Shown here: piece after piece, positions 43,604 through 52,233 of the stretch
How the letters are laid out: each line of letters opens with the position of its first letter
How positions within the stretch are numbered: the first letter of the stretch is position 1
Origin: Leptolyngbyaceae cyanobacterium JSC-12
GTDB taxonomy: Bacteria > Cyanobacteriota > Cyanobacteriia > Leptolyngbyales > Leptolyngbyaceae
Assembly (NCBI GenBank): GCA_000309945.1
Contig: CM001633.1
Location: 3,126,199 to 3,190,198, forward strand
Length of the DNA stretch: 64,000 nt
Reading direction: 5' to 3'
Made by a program: the position numbers and the translations under genes
The notes under the pieces: generated by a model
Told to the model about the DNA's origin: nothing
Databases searched by the model: none
The model's input: the letters and a program-made list of their open reading frames with translations, nothing else

Positions 43604-45907
43604 ATGAGTACCCCCCTCAAGGTCTTGATGGTTGAAGACTCGGAAGACGATGCGCTGCTGCTACTACGAGAGTTGCGGCAGGCTGGGTTCAGCTTGACTT
43701 GGGAACGAGTACAAACAGCGGAAACATTGCAGGCGGCTTTGGCAAAGCAAGCTTGGGATGTCATTATTTCTGATTATCGCTTGCCAGGGTTTGATGCCAG
43801 AGGGGCGCTGGAGGTTGTGCAGCAAAGTCAGCTTGATCTGCCATTTATTGTTGTATCGGGAACAATCGGTGAAGAGCAGGCAGTTGCCATGATGAAGGCA
43901 GGTGCCCATGATTATTTGATGAAAGGCAATCTTGTTCGATTAGCAGAAGCGGTGCGGCGGGAGGTGCGAGAGGCATTGATTCGAGCAGAGCGCAAACAAG
44001 CAGAAATCCGGTTACGGCAAACTGCTGAACGCGAACAGTTGGTGCGAATGGTGACTGAGCGGATTCGGCAATCCCTGAATTTGGATCATATTTTTACGAC
44101 GACGGTTACTGAGGTGCGCCGGGTGCTAGCGACGAATCGAGTGATTCTGTTCAGGCTAAGTTCTGATGAACGCGGGTATGTTGTCCAAGAATCTGTTGAT
44201 GCGGGTTGGCAATCGATAATCGGACAGGATATTGATGATCCATGTTTGCGATCGCAGTATGTTGACTTTTATGCCGAGGGACGAGTGCGTGCGATCGTTG
44301 ATATTGAGGATGGCAGCATCCAACCTTGCCATGCGGATTTTCTCAGGCAGTTCCAGGTTCGTGCCAATCTGGTTGTACCTATTATTCAACCCGGTGGATT
44401 GTGGGGATTGTTGATTGCTCATCATTGTGCTGGGAAACGCCAGTGGACTGAGGATGAAATCCGGTTATTGAAACAACTGGCAGATCAGGTTGCGATCGCT
44501 ATTCAGCAAGCGAATCTTTATCGACAAGCCCAACTGGAATTAGCGGAACGTCAACGAGCAGAAGCCACTTTGCAACAACTGAACCAGGAACTGGAGCAAC
44601 GTGTGCAAAGGCGCACCCAATCGTTGCAACAACAGGCAGAACAGGAACGCCTGTTGCGCCTGATTATTCAAAACATTCATCACTCGCTGGACTTAGAAGA
44701 AATTCTGACCACAGTGCTTAATGAAACTCGTCAGACGCTTCAGGTAGACCGAGTAGCAATTTATCAATTCGCTCCAGATTGGAGTGGATCATTTGTAGCA
44801 GAGTCGGTGGCAGAGGGGTGGGTTCCCTTGGTTAAGGAGGGGGTTCAGACTCTATGGGAAGATACCTACCTGCAAGAAACTCAAGGTGGACGCTATCGTC
44901 AGAATGAAACGTTTGCAGTTAACGATATCCACACAGTTGGGCACACTTTGTGCCATGTTGAGATATTGGAACAATTCCAGGTTCGCGCCTACGTGATTGC
45001 TCCTATCATTCTAGACAACGAGCTTTGGGGCTTGCTGGCTGCCTACCAAAACAGCGGCACTCGCGAATGGCAGGACTGGGAAGTGCAATTATTACGCCAG
45101 GTGGGGATACAGACAGCGATCGCGCTACGTCAGTCTCGTTTGTACCAAACTGCCCAAACCCAGGTAAAAGCCTTGGAGCAGTTAAGCCAGTTGAAGGATG
45201 ATTTTCTCAGTGCCGTCTCTCATGAACTGCGATCGCCTCTGGCAAATATCAAAATGGCAATTCAGATGGTGAAATTGAATCTGAACCAGCACACAATTCA
45301 AGACGATCAACTAAACCGTTATCTTCAAATCTTAGAAGAATCCTGCAACCAAGAACTCATGTTGATTAACGACTTGCTTGACTTGCAGCGACTGGAAGCA
45401 GGAGTTCAGTCACTGGAATTAGAAAGTGTGGATCTCAACTATTGGTTGCCATCGATTGCAGAACCCTTTGAAGTCCGCGCCCATGAACAGCAACAAGATT
45501 TAAACATTGACTTAGCACCAAATCTACCACCGATTACGACTGATTTATTTGCTTTAAGGCGCATTTTAGTAGAGTTGCTGCATAACGCTTGTAAATATAC
45601 TCCGCCTAATGAACAAATCACATTAACAGCCCAAACCATTCATACAACGCTAAAAATTCAAGTCAGCAATTCAGGCGTGGAACTTCCACCAGAAGAATTG
45701 CCACGGTTGTTTGAGAAGTTTTACCGCATTACCAGTATTGATCGATGGAAGCATGGCGGCACCGGACTGGGGTTAGCCCTAGTAAAGCGCTTGGTTGAAC
45801 ATTTGAACGGTTCAATTGAAGTGGAAAGTGCTAACTCTCTCGTTTGCTTTACGGTTTATTTACCCTCAAAATACAACCCTGTAAGCCTCTGTGAGGAAAT
45901 ACTTTAA
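43604..45907 (+). CDS. Receiver-GAF-GAF histidine kinase
   Basis: A 767-residue soluble hybrid kinase. An N-terminal receiver (Asp57 in DVIISDYRLPGFDA) is followed by two GAF domains (about 150-305 and 345-510) separated by a coiled coil, HisKA with His540 in SAVSHELRSPLANI and an ATPase domain (LLHNACKYTP, GGTGLGLALVKRLVEHLNG). Neither GAF domain shows the cysteine expected for a bilin chromophore at a clear site, so they probably bind other ligands. Third gene of the operon; the N-terminal receiver suggests it is controlled by the upstream kinase. Confidence 0.88.
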   Translation: MSTPLKVLMVEDSEDDALLLLRELRQAGFSLTWERVQTAETLQAALAKQAWDVIISDYRLPGFDARGALEVVQQSQLDLPFIVVSGTIGEEQAVAMMKAGAHDYLMKGNLVRLAEAVRREVREALIRAERKQAEIRLRQTAEREQLVRMVTERIRQSLNLDHIFTTTVTEVRRVLATNRVILFRLSSDERGYVVQESVDAGWQSIIGQDIDDPCLRSQYVDFYAEGRVRAIVDIEDGSIQPCHADFLRQFQVRANLVVPIIQPGGLWGLLIAHHCAGKRQWTEDEIRLLKQLADQVAIAIQQANLYRQAQLELAERQRAEATLQQLNQELEQRVQRRTQSLQQQAEQERLLRLIIQNIHHSLDLEEILTTVLNETRQTLQVDRVAIYQFAPDWSGSFVAESVAEGWVPLVKEGVQTLWEDTYLQETQGGRYRQNETFAVNDIHTVGHTLCHVEILEQFQVRAYVIAPIILDNELWGLLAAYQNSGTREWQDWEVQLLRQVGIQTAIALRQSRLYQTAQTQVKALEQLSQLKDDFLSAVSHELRSPLANIKMAIQMVKLNLNQHTIQDDQLNRYLQILEESCNQELMLINDLLDLQRLEAGVQSLELESVDLNYWLPSIAEPFEVRAHEQQQDLNIDLAPNLPPITTDLFALRRILVELLHNACKYTPPNEQITLTAQTIHTTLKIQVSNSGVELPPEELPRLFEKFYRITSIDRWKHGGTGLGLALVKRLVEHLNGSIEVESANSLVCFTVYLPSKYNPVSLCEEIL

Positions 45908-45992
45908 TTGAGTAGTTTTTTGAAGACTGGAAAATTGATCTAATTCGTAATTCCCCTCGTCTATTCCCTTTAAAGGTTGAGGTTTTGAAAGC

Positions 45993-47534
45993 TCAGGTAC
46001 TGCTTAGATCCGAAGCAGAGGATAAGTAATTAGGAGATCTTATCTTATTCTGAATAATCTTATTCTGAATAAGTTGAGGAGATACAGAATAAACCAGAAT
46101 CAGTAACCCTATAACTCTGTGATAGCTTAAGGGGAAAAAGTCAGAAGTGGGTAGACAAAAAACTAGGAACACGCCAAGACCTACTAACCAAGGCTGTGTT
46201 GAACTGCGTGTTGCGATCGCCCAAAGAGCAATAGGGATAGCAATCACATAATGGTGTTCCCAGACTGACGGCGAAATGAGCAAACTTAATGCGATCGCAT
46301 CGACTGAATGCCCATACAACCTGAAGACTTCGTCTAAAAAGTCCCTAGTCTCAGAATCAACATTCTTAGATTGTTGCAAGTAAGCCTTTTCACGCTGAAT
46401 AAATCGAAGAGCAAACCAAATAATAATCAAAAGACTTAGTAGGAAAACGACAACTGGAACAGCATCAAAAGATAGACCAATTAAGTTATGAGGAATCTTG
46501 AAAAAATTATAAACAATTCCATATAAGCCATTGTTCCTATAGTTAGTTGGCTTTTCAACCTCTCGAAAGTATTGAAAAAACTGCTGCCACAGCGTCCAGT
46601 CTTGCCCAAATCCTGTCTGCAAGATAAGAATTACTGCGAAGAATAGGATCGCTCCAAAAACAGCACGCCATTTCTTTGTCAAACTCCAGGGAACCATTAA
46701 CACGAAGGAATATAGTTTCAAGTGTCCACCCAGAGCAACAGAGAAACCACTAAGAAGTGGATAATGTCTTAAAAGAAGAATCGCGGCTAAAAATGAGTTT
46801 AGAAGCCATAAGTTGACCTGACTAAACTTTAGCGTTCTAATAAGTGGATTGTTGAAAAGAAATAGAGCTGATACAAACAAAGATGCATATAGAACTTTTA
46901 AGCCAATTTTCCGAGAAAATAGATAGCAAAGGAACCAGGCTAAAATAAGTTGTGTGAACTGAATGCATTGATAAATGTAAAAAACAACATAAAACGACTT
47001 GACTCCGCCATCTCCAGATGGAAATAAATTTCCTTTGTTAACTAATTGATTAACCATCTGATATAGGAAAGCAAGTCCCTGAGCGAAGAGTGGCGGATAC
47101 AGATAGCAGGATGGACTACCTGTATTGTAAGGATTGAGCGAATTAGCAACAGAACGAGCCGCATTCTCGTAGCACATGTAATCACTACTTTTTGAAGCAA
47201 ACTCCGTGAGTGTAAAGAGTAAATTTAAGAGTACAAAAAATGGCAAGAGGATAGGAGCAACAGCAGCCAGGTTCTTTTTCCTGGATTTTTTGATTTCTAG
47301 ATATGTAATAATAGAAAGTGCAATAGTTGTAAAGAAACCAAACAATTCAAAAGGTTGAGTATCTAACATCCCAGGAAATCTAGTTCCCGTTCTAGCCACA
47401 ATTGACAAGTTCAGTTTCCAAATGATCAACGGTAATATGGCTGCAGATACTATCAAAGCTGTATAAAGCAACCAGGTAGAAAATTTTCTTTCTGGGCTTG
47501 TCAGGGTTTTCGGAATAGTCGTAAGAACTTTCAT
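45993..47534 (-). CDS. GT87-type (DUF2029) polyprenyl-linked glycosyltransferase
   Basis: A 513-residue membrane protein with about ten hydrophobic segments. An early loop DYMCYENAARSVANSLNPYNTG has the conserved acidic residue and Asn-Pro-Tyr of GT-C enzymes of the GT87 family, followed by YPPLF. RTLKFSQVNLWLL is the other hallmark. Such enzymes transfer a sugar from a polyprenyl phosphate on the outer face of the membrane. The end has a short duplication (QNKIIQNKI). It is the last gene of the minus-strand cluster. Likely donor: the pentose or hexose polyprenyl phosphate made by upstream genes (inference). Confidence 0.75.
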   Translation of the reverse strand: MKVLTTIPKTLTSPERKFSTWLLYTALIVSAAILPLIIWKLNLSIVARTGTRFPGMLDTQPFELFGFFTTIALSIITYLEIKKSRKKNLAAVAPILLPFFVLLNLLFTLTEFASKSSDYMCYENAARSVANSLNPYNTGSPSCYLYPPLFAQGLAFLYQMVNQLVNKGNLFPSGDGGVKSFYVVFYIYQCIQFTQLILAWFLCYLFSRKIGLKVLYASLFVSALFLFNNPLIRTLKFSQVNLWLLNSFLAAILLLRHYPLLSGFSVALGGHLKLYSFVLMVPWSLTKKWRAVFGAILFFAVILILQTGFGQDWTLWQQFFQYFREVEKPTNYRNNGLYGIVYNFFKIPHNLIGLSFDAVPVVVFLLSLLIIIWFALRFIQREKAYLQQSKNVDSETRDFLDEVFRLYGHSVDAIALSLLISPSVWEHHYVIAIPIALWAIATRSSTQPWLVGLGVFLVFCLPTSDFFPLSYHRVIGLLILVYSVSPQLIQNKIIQNKIRSPNYLSSASDLSST

Positions 47535-47598
47535 TACTTTAAGCTCCCTGCAAATGATTGCAACTTGTTCTTATTGTTTGGGACTTAATAAGACATCA

Positions 47599-48201
47599 TT
47601 ACTCTCTAATCTCAATTTTTTTTGCGGCAACGCCTGCAACAATAGAGTAAGGTTCTAAACTCCTGGTTACAACAGCTCCCGCACCGATTACACAACCTTT
47701 GCCAATCGTGCACCCGTCTAAAATAGTGACACCTGCACCAATCCACACATCATCTTCGACTATGATTCCTTGCCGCGTCGGAGTTTGAAGTTTAATCGGG
47801 ATATTTCGATCTTTAAACCCATTGTTGGCAGGTACCATTGTGACTTGAGGTCCGATTAAACAACTATTTCCAATGGTCAAGTCACCATGGCCATGTAGCA
47901 CTGTGAAGGAATTAACAAAACACGAATCTCCAATCTTGATGGTTCCACCATGTGTTCGAAGAATAACGAAAGAACTAATCAGAGTATTGTTCCCAATCAC
48001 AATTTTGGATTCACCAACGTCAATCGTATCAACCTCCAACGTTGCATATTTACATATTGTGCTTCCTTCGCCAATAAAAATACTTTTTCTTTTGCCTCGA
48101 ATATCAGCTAGAAGATTAACGTTTGCATCTTTTCCAATTGCACCCAGACGTGCTTTTTGGTAACGCCAGATGATGTTTTTTAAGAGGACTTGCGGTTTCA
48201 T
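47599..48201 (-). CDS. Hexapeptide-repeat (LbH) O-acetyltransferase
   Basis: A 200-residue left-handed beta-helix protein with many hexads (IVIGNNTLISSFVIL, TIKIGDSCFVNSFTVL, LTIGNSCLIGPQV) and the ending IIVEDDVWIGAGVTILDGCTIGKGCVIGAGAVVT that is typical of the WbbJ/maa group. The catalytic His is likely that in TVLHGHGDL. It would acetylate a sugar in the cytoplasm. It lies between the E3-like gene and GT87 in a glycan cluster. Confidence 0.8.
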   Translation of the reverse strand: MKPQVLLKNIIWRYQKARLGAIGKDANVNLLADIRGKRKSIFIGEGSTICKYATLEVDTIDVGESKIVIGNNTLISSFVILRTHGGTIKIGDSCFVNSFTVLHGHGDLTIGNSCLIGPQVTMVPANNGFKDRNIPIKLQTPTRQGIIVEDDVWIGAGVTILDGCTIGKGCVIGAGAVVTRSLEPYSIVAGVAAKKIEIRE

Positions 48202-48289
48202 ACGAAGAATTTTATTGTCTCACTTAAGGCTTTCAACGCTATTTGTTATGTCAATCAAATTGTTATGCTGATTAAAAAATAGTTAGGAT

Positions 48290-50116
48290 CTAATCCTCCA
48301 TGTCGATTGTTAGACTGCCCATATAAATCGTTACTGATTTGTCTAAAAGATTCAAAGTTACGCAGGTCGAGTTTGGATCTACTTCATAACTGAAATCAAG
48401 ACCTTTAGCCCAATAAAGTCCTTGAGCAGAACGTCTCAGGACAATGCTTGTTTGAGATTTTTCGCTTCCAAGTAAGGTCTTGATTCCTAACAAAGTTGCA
48501 AAGTAAAGACTGGGATTTTGATCGAGGATGCCGATCGCTCGTTCTTCTGGCGTAAAAACAGTTTGGTAGAAAGAGCTACGATGAATGTGTGAAACTGGGG
48601 GCAGGCTGATCAGGGTCGAGGGAACGTCTGAGCCTGATTGGACAGTTGTACCTAACAATCCTTCGCTGCTGCGAGTTGCCAGTTCTCCTGCTTCAATATC
48701 CTCAATCATGATCTTGAAAATTTCGGCAGATGTCGGATGGATCGAGGAAGTAAGCCACCGGGTATCGGTAACGGGCAAATCAATCAAGACAGAGGCGAGT
48801 GAAATTAACTCTGAGGCGTCGCGATGGCAAATGTGAATTGCTTCTACTTTTTTGTCTTGAGGATTGTAGAGATACCAAAGTTTTCCAGCTTCGTTATGCA
48901 CCGCAGACCAGCCGAGCATCTTAAAGTCAACAGAGCGCCAATTGGGATAAAGAAGTGTCCACGGTCCTCCCACCATGGCAAATGATTTACGTGCATGAAC
49001 CCTGACAGGCAACCGAGCAAAGTCTTGCATTTGGGAAAGTTCTCCGCTTGACCAAGCATTGGCTAGCTGTTTTGCTTGCAGTTCTGCTTCGGTTGCAGAA
49101 AGAAAGCCAGAGGCATCGCCTAAAACATAAATGTTCGATCGCCCAATCACGCTGGCTTGCCTTAAGTCTAGATCCAGAATTGTTTTTGAACTGCCATCAA
49201 TGGGGGGGAGGTTTAACTCCGGCACCCCGTCATACATCACATGATCAAAGTCAATAGACTTCAGTTTTCCTTGAATTTTGATCAGTAAACGATTGTCATC
49301 TCGCCCTTGAACTTTGGCAGGCGAGAGAATTTCAACTCCCTGCTTTTCCAGTTCTCGCCTGAAATATTGGAAGGATGGTAAGTGTCCTAGGAGGGGCGGT
49401 GAAGTGAAGATGACTGTAATATCCAGTCCGCGATCGCGAGCGATGCTGGCGTAGGTCAGTGAAGCAACGTTTCCATCTGAAACAATGACTAGCTTGCCAG
49501 AGAGAATGTCCCAAAATTCCTTCAAAGAACAGGTTGGTTCTAGCAAACTCCATTTAGGCTGACGATTTCCAGTTGCTAAAACCAGTCGATCAAATGGATA
49601 GGTTTCTCCAGTATGAAGCACAACCCGATTGCCCTCTACCGCTGTTACCTCGCCCTGCACTAACGGAAAGCCAAGCTCTTTAAAGCTCTGTTCGGTCGCT
49701 TTTCGAAGAGATGTGACAAATGCCTTCCCTTTTTCAAGGGCAATACTTGGATCTTCGTCTCGATGAGCCATGTAAAACTCTGACGGCATACAACCGTAGT
49801 TGACGCACTTACCACCAAACGCCTCATCCCGTGCGATGATGGTGACATTCGTATAGCCTAGACGACGCAGCGATCGCACAAATGCAAAAGCTGCAATGCC
49901 AACACCAACCACCACAATTGCCTCATCCTGGCGCACGGATGAATCTGAGCGCTGAGAAAGGTTGAACCATTTGACTGGGTCAATATATCGAAATTTACCC
50001 ATATCAAAACGAATTTTATAAAATATCCCCTGCTCAAATGCCCAGGAGAATGAGTTAAACGCCTGCTTCCCTAAGCTGACGCTATTTAGCGATCGCGAGA
50101 ACGGTTGCCACAGCAT
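48290..50116 (-). CDS. Dihydrolipoamide dehydrogenase-like flavoprotein (E3)
   Basis: A 608-residue disulphide oxidoreductase. FAD motif VVGVGIAAFAFVRSL, then the redox pair Cys-x4-Cys in GGKCVNYGCMPSEF, an NAD-like domain beginning KLVIVSDGNVASLTYASIA with a weakened glycine motif, NIYVLGDASG contacting FAD, and a dimer domain ending HPTSAE, matching the His-Glu pair of lipoamide dehydrogenases. About 100 extra C-terminal residues (after about residue 500) have no clear match. It overlaps the ACP-AcpS gene by 35 bases if ATG 50116 is used; ATG 50002 would avoid this. It likely reoxidises the lipoyl arm of the E2 encoded two genes upstream. Confidence 0.8.
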   Translation of the reverse strand: MLWQPFSRSLNSVSLGKQAFNSFSWAFEQGIFYKIRFDMGKFRYIDPVKWFNLSQRSDSSVRQDEAIVVVGVGIAAFAFVRSLRRLGYTNVTIIARDEAFGGKCVNYGCMPSEFYMAHRDEDPSIALEKGKAFVTSLRKATEQSFKELGFPLVQGEVTAVEGNRVVLHTGETYPFDRLVLATGNRQPKWSLLEPTCSLKEFWDILSGKLVIVSDGNVASLTYASIARDRGLDITVIFTSPPLLGHLPSFQYFRRELEKQGVEILSPAKVQGRDDNRLLIKIQGKLKSIDFDHVMYDGVPELNLPPIDGSSKTILDLDLRQASVIGRSNIYVLGDASGFLSATEAELQAKQLANAWSSGELSQMQDFARLPVRVHARKSFAMVGGPWTLLYPNWRSVDFKMLGWSAVHNEAGKLWYLYNPQDKKVEAIHICHRDASELISLASVLIDLPVTDTRWLTSSIHPTSAEIFKIMIEDIEAGELATRSSEGLLGTTVQSGSDVPSTLISLPPVSHIHRSSFYQTVFTPEERAIGILDQNPSLYFATLLGIKTLLGSEKSQTSIVLRRSAQGLYWAKGLDFSYEVDPNSTCVTLNLLDKSVTIYMGSLTIDMED

Positions 50117-50783
50117 AGTGGTTGGAATGACTGATACTAACTTGAAAACTAAACCTGGAATCGATGCTGGAATGACTCGTATTGATAGAAGGACGTCCCT
50201 GGCGATGATGTACCTGAATTTCGTCCATCCGCAGATGAATCAGTTCCGGTGCAGATTTCTTCAAAGCTTCTTTTGCACAAAAAATACCGCACAGATGAAG
50301 ACGTGGTTCCGGCTTCAGCAGCGCATAAGAAATTTCCTCATCGTTAAACAAGCTTCGGTAAAAATCATGGATGCGGTAATTGGAGGTCACAGGTAAGTGG
50401 TCAACTTCCTCAATATCAACTCCAATAAACAGTCCACCCACGCTCAGCGCTGAGGATTTACTCTCTAAGTTCAAGGAAGGAATACGCTCTTGAGAGCCTG
50501 GAATTTCGCTAGTTCTAGACGCTGCACTACCAGCAGTTCCGTTGTTTGAGGATTGTCCAACCTGAGCTGCAATTTTATCGATTGTCCATGTATCTCCCAG
50601 CGGTGGCAGCTTTTGATTAAACTTCCGTTCCAAAGCACTTTGAATTTTGAGAATTTCAATAGAAGACGTAATCCCTAAAGAACGCAAATTCACATCTGGC
50701 AGAAGCCGTTCGCGTTCCTTACCTGAAATGGTTGAGATGATTTCCAGAACAGTATCCACGTTAAAATCCTCCCAGACAAACAT
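50082..50783 (-). CDS. Acyl carrier protein fused to phosphopantetheinyl transferase (AcpS)
   Basis: A 233-residue fusion. Residues about 1-75 form a carrier domain: VDTVLEIISTISGKERERLLPDVNLRSLGITSSIEILKI, in which Ser40 (GITSS) is the expected attachment site, although the usual DSL is TSS. A polar linker of about 45 residues follows. The C-terminal 120 residues are a holo-ACP synthase: GGLFIGVDIEEVDHLP with the metal Asp, and FCAKEALKKS with the catalytic Glu-Lys. The enzyme can thus prime its own carrier. I use ATG 50783; 50825 is also open. It overlaps E2 by 23 bases and E3 by 35, so it is part of the dehydrogenase operon. Confidence 0.82.
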   Translation of the reverse strand: MFVWEDFNVDTVLEIISTISGKERERLLPDVNLRSLGITSSIEILKIQSALERKFNQKLPPLGDTWTIDKIAAQVGQSSNNGTAGSAASRTSEIPGSQERIPSLNLESKSSALSVGGLFIGVDIEEVDHLPVTSNYRIHDFYRSLFNDEEISYALLKPEPRLHLCGIFCAKEALKKSAPELIHLRMDEIQVHHRQGRPSINTSHSSIDSRFSFQVSISHSNHYAVATVLAIAK

Positions 50784-52233
50784 GGCAGATGTAAGCTGTT
50801 TGCCCTTTATCGTTAACATGGACATGCATTAAGGCATCTTTGCCAAATTTCTGATAAAGCGAATCTAGATCGATCAAGCAGCGATTACAGGTGATTGTTT
50901 GCGTTTGCACAGTTGCTTGTGCCACAGGTAGGTTTGCTAACTGATAGCTCAGTAAGCGATCGCGGAGGGTATTGAGGAAGAGAGCTACTTCCCGACCCGC
51001 TAAGATCCGGTGATCGAATACAAGCGTTAACGTCATTGGATACCCTTCTATGGTGCTATCCCCGCCAATTCCCAAAATAACAGCCTGGTTTTGATTAATT
51101 AATGGCTGGAAGTGAAGAATTTTCTCGTTGGACAGATCGCTAATTGTAATAGTGCTACCAGTCAGGTCTTCTACAGTTAGCTGATTTTCTAGATAGCGTG
51201 TGGCAAAATCGGTGACTGTTTCTAAAATTTCAGCTGGTGAAAGCTGATTTGCATTGCGGATTACTGGAACCTTTAGCCCCTTGCCCAAATCAATGGCTAA
51301 ACCAAGATCGATGCGATCATAATAAAAAATCTGCCCAGCTTCGTAATATGCCGTAAATGCTGGATACTCTTCCAGGAGACGCGCTAACTCAAACAAAATG
51401 AGCGGCAAGACCTGACCATTGAGGGAACCCATTTCTTCCAGCGTCTGCCGAATCCCCGCAGAGTTGAACTGTAGAGTAAGAGAACTGTTGATACCTCCAG
51501 ATTGTCCTGCCGTTAGTAGACTAATTTCTAACTGCTTTGATTTGCTGACTTTTTCAGAGCGTAGTCCTGGGTTAGTGACTGATGGAACAGTGACTTTCTG
51601 ACCATTGTTCAGGTGAGATGGCAGGGCAAAGGCTGGGTCAACGGCAGGAGTCGCCACAGGCTGACGAATTCCCAATACGGTTTCAATGACTTCAACTGAA
51701 ACTAGCCCCATGCCCTCAAACAATGCTGGGTCGAGTTGATGTTGCTGAATGTATTCTTGAGCAGACTTGGAAAAGCGAGTAAAGGTGAAAGTGGGTTGCA
51801 ATTTTTGATGGTTCGCGATCGCGTCCTGGGCTAGCGATGGGGTTTGCACAGAGAGCGATGAAGTTGCTGGGGATTGATGGTTCTGTCCCACCGCAACAAG
51901 TTGTGTTGGTGCTTCGACGGGTGTTGCCTGACTGGGGCGATAGCTCACAGCTTCAGTCCTTTGACCATTGCCTTGCAAATCAGCATCCAGTTCCTCAAGT
52001 GAGGTGTAAAATACTGCCAGCGGAACGCCAACCTTCACAGTATCGCCTTTTTGAAAACAGCAAGAAATATACCCTGATGTTTCGCTTTCAATGCTAACAA
52101 CTGCTTTAGACGATTCCAGATCAACAATTTCTTGTCCTTTTTCGACATACTCCCGATCTTTGAAGTACCAGTGCACTACATCCACTTCATCATCGTTAGT
52201 ATTCAGTCGCGGAACCAACAGTTCATACTTCAT
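50761..52233 (-). CDS. Dihydrolipoamide acyltransferase-like E2 with C-terminal zinc ribbon
   Basis: A 490-residue protein. Residues 1-80 are a lipoyl domain with Lys43 in DLESSKAVVSIES. A long Gln/Ser/Thr linker is followed by a peripheral subunit-binding-like segment (FSKSAQEYIQQHQLDPAL) and a catalytic domain ending FDHRILAGREVALFLNTL. His408 is present, but the Asp of the usual HRxxDG is Ala412. After this domain comes an extra tail with CNRC (449-452) and CHVC (483-486), a probable zinc ribbon that standard E2 proteins lack. It overlaps E1 by 11 bases. Confidence 0.82.
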   Translation of the reverse strand: MKYELLVPRLNTNDDEVDVVHWYFKDREYVEKGQEIVDLESSKAVVSIESETSGYISCCFQKGDTVKVGVPLAVFYTSLEELDADLQGNGQRTEAVSYRPSQATPVEAPTQLVAVGQNHQSPATSSLSVQTPSLAQDAIANHQKLQPTFTFTRFSKSAQEYIQQHQLDPALFEGMGLVSVEVIETVLGIRQPVATPAVDPAFALPSHLNNGQKVTVPSVTNPGLRSEKVSKSKQLEISLLTAGQSGGINSSLTLQFNSAGIRQTLEEMGSLNGQVLPLILFELARLLEEYPAFTAYYEAGQIFYYDRIDLGLAIDLGKGLKVPVIRNANQLSPAEILETVTDFATRYLENQLTVEDLTGSTITISDLSNEKILHFQPLINQNQAVILGIGGDSTIEGYPMTLTLVFDHRILAGREVALFLNTLRDRLLSYQLANLPVAQATVQTQTITCNRCLIDLDSLYQKFGKDALMHVHVNDKGQTAYICHVCLGGF

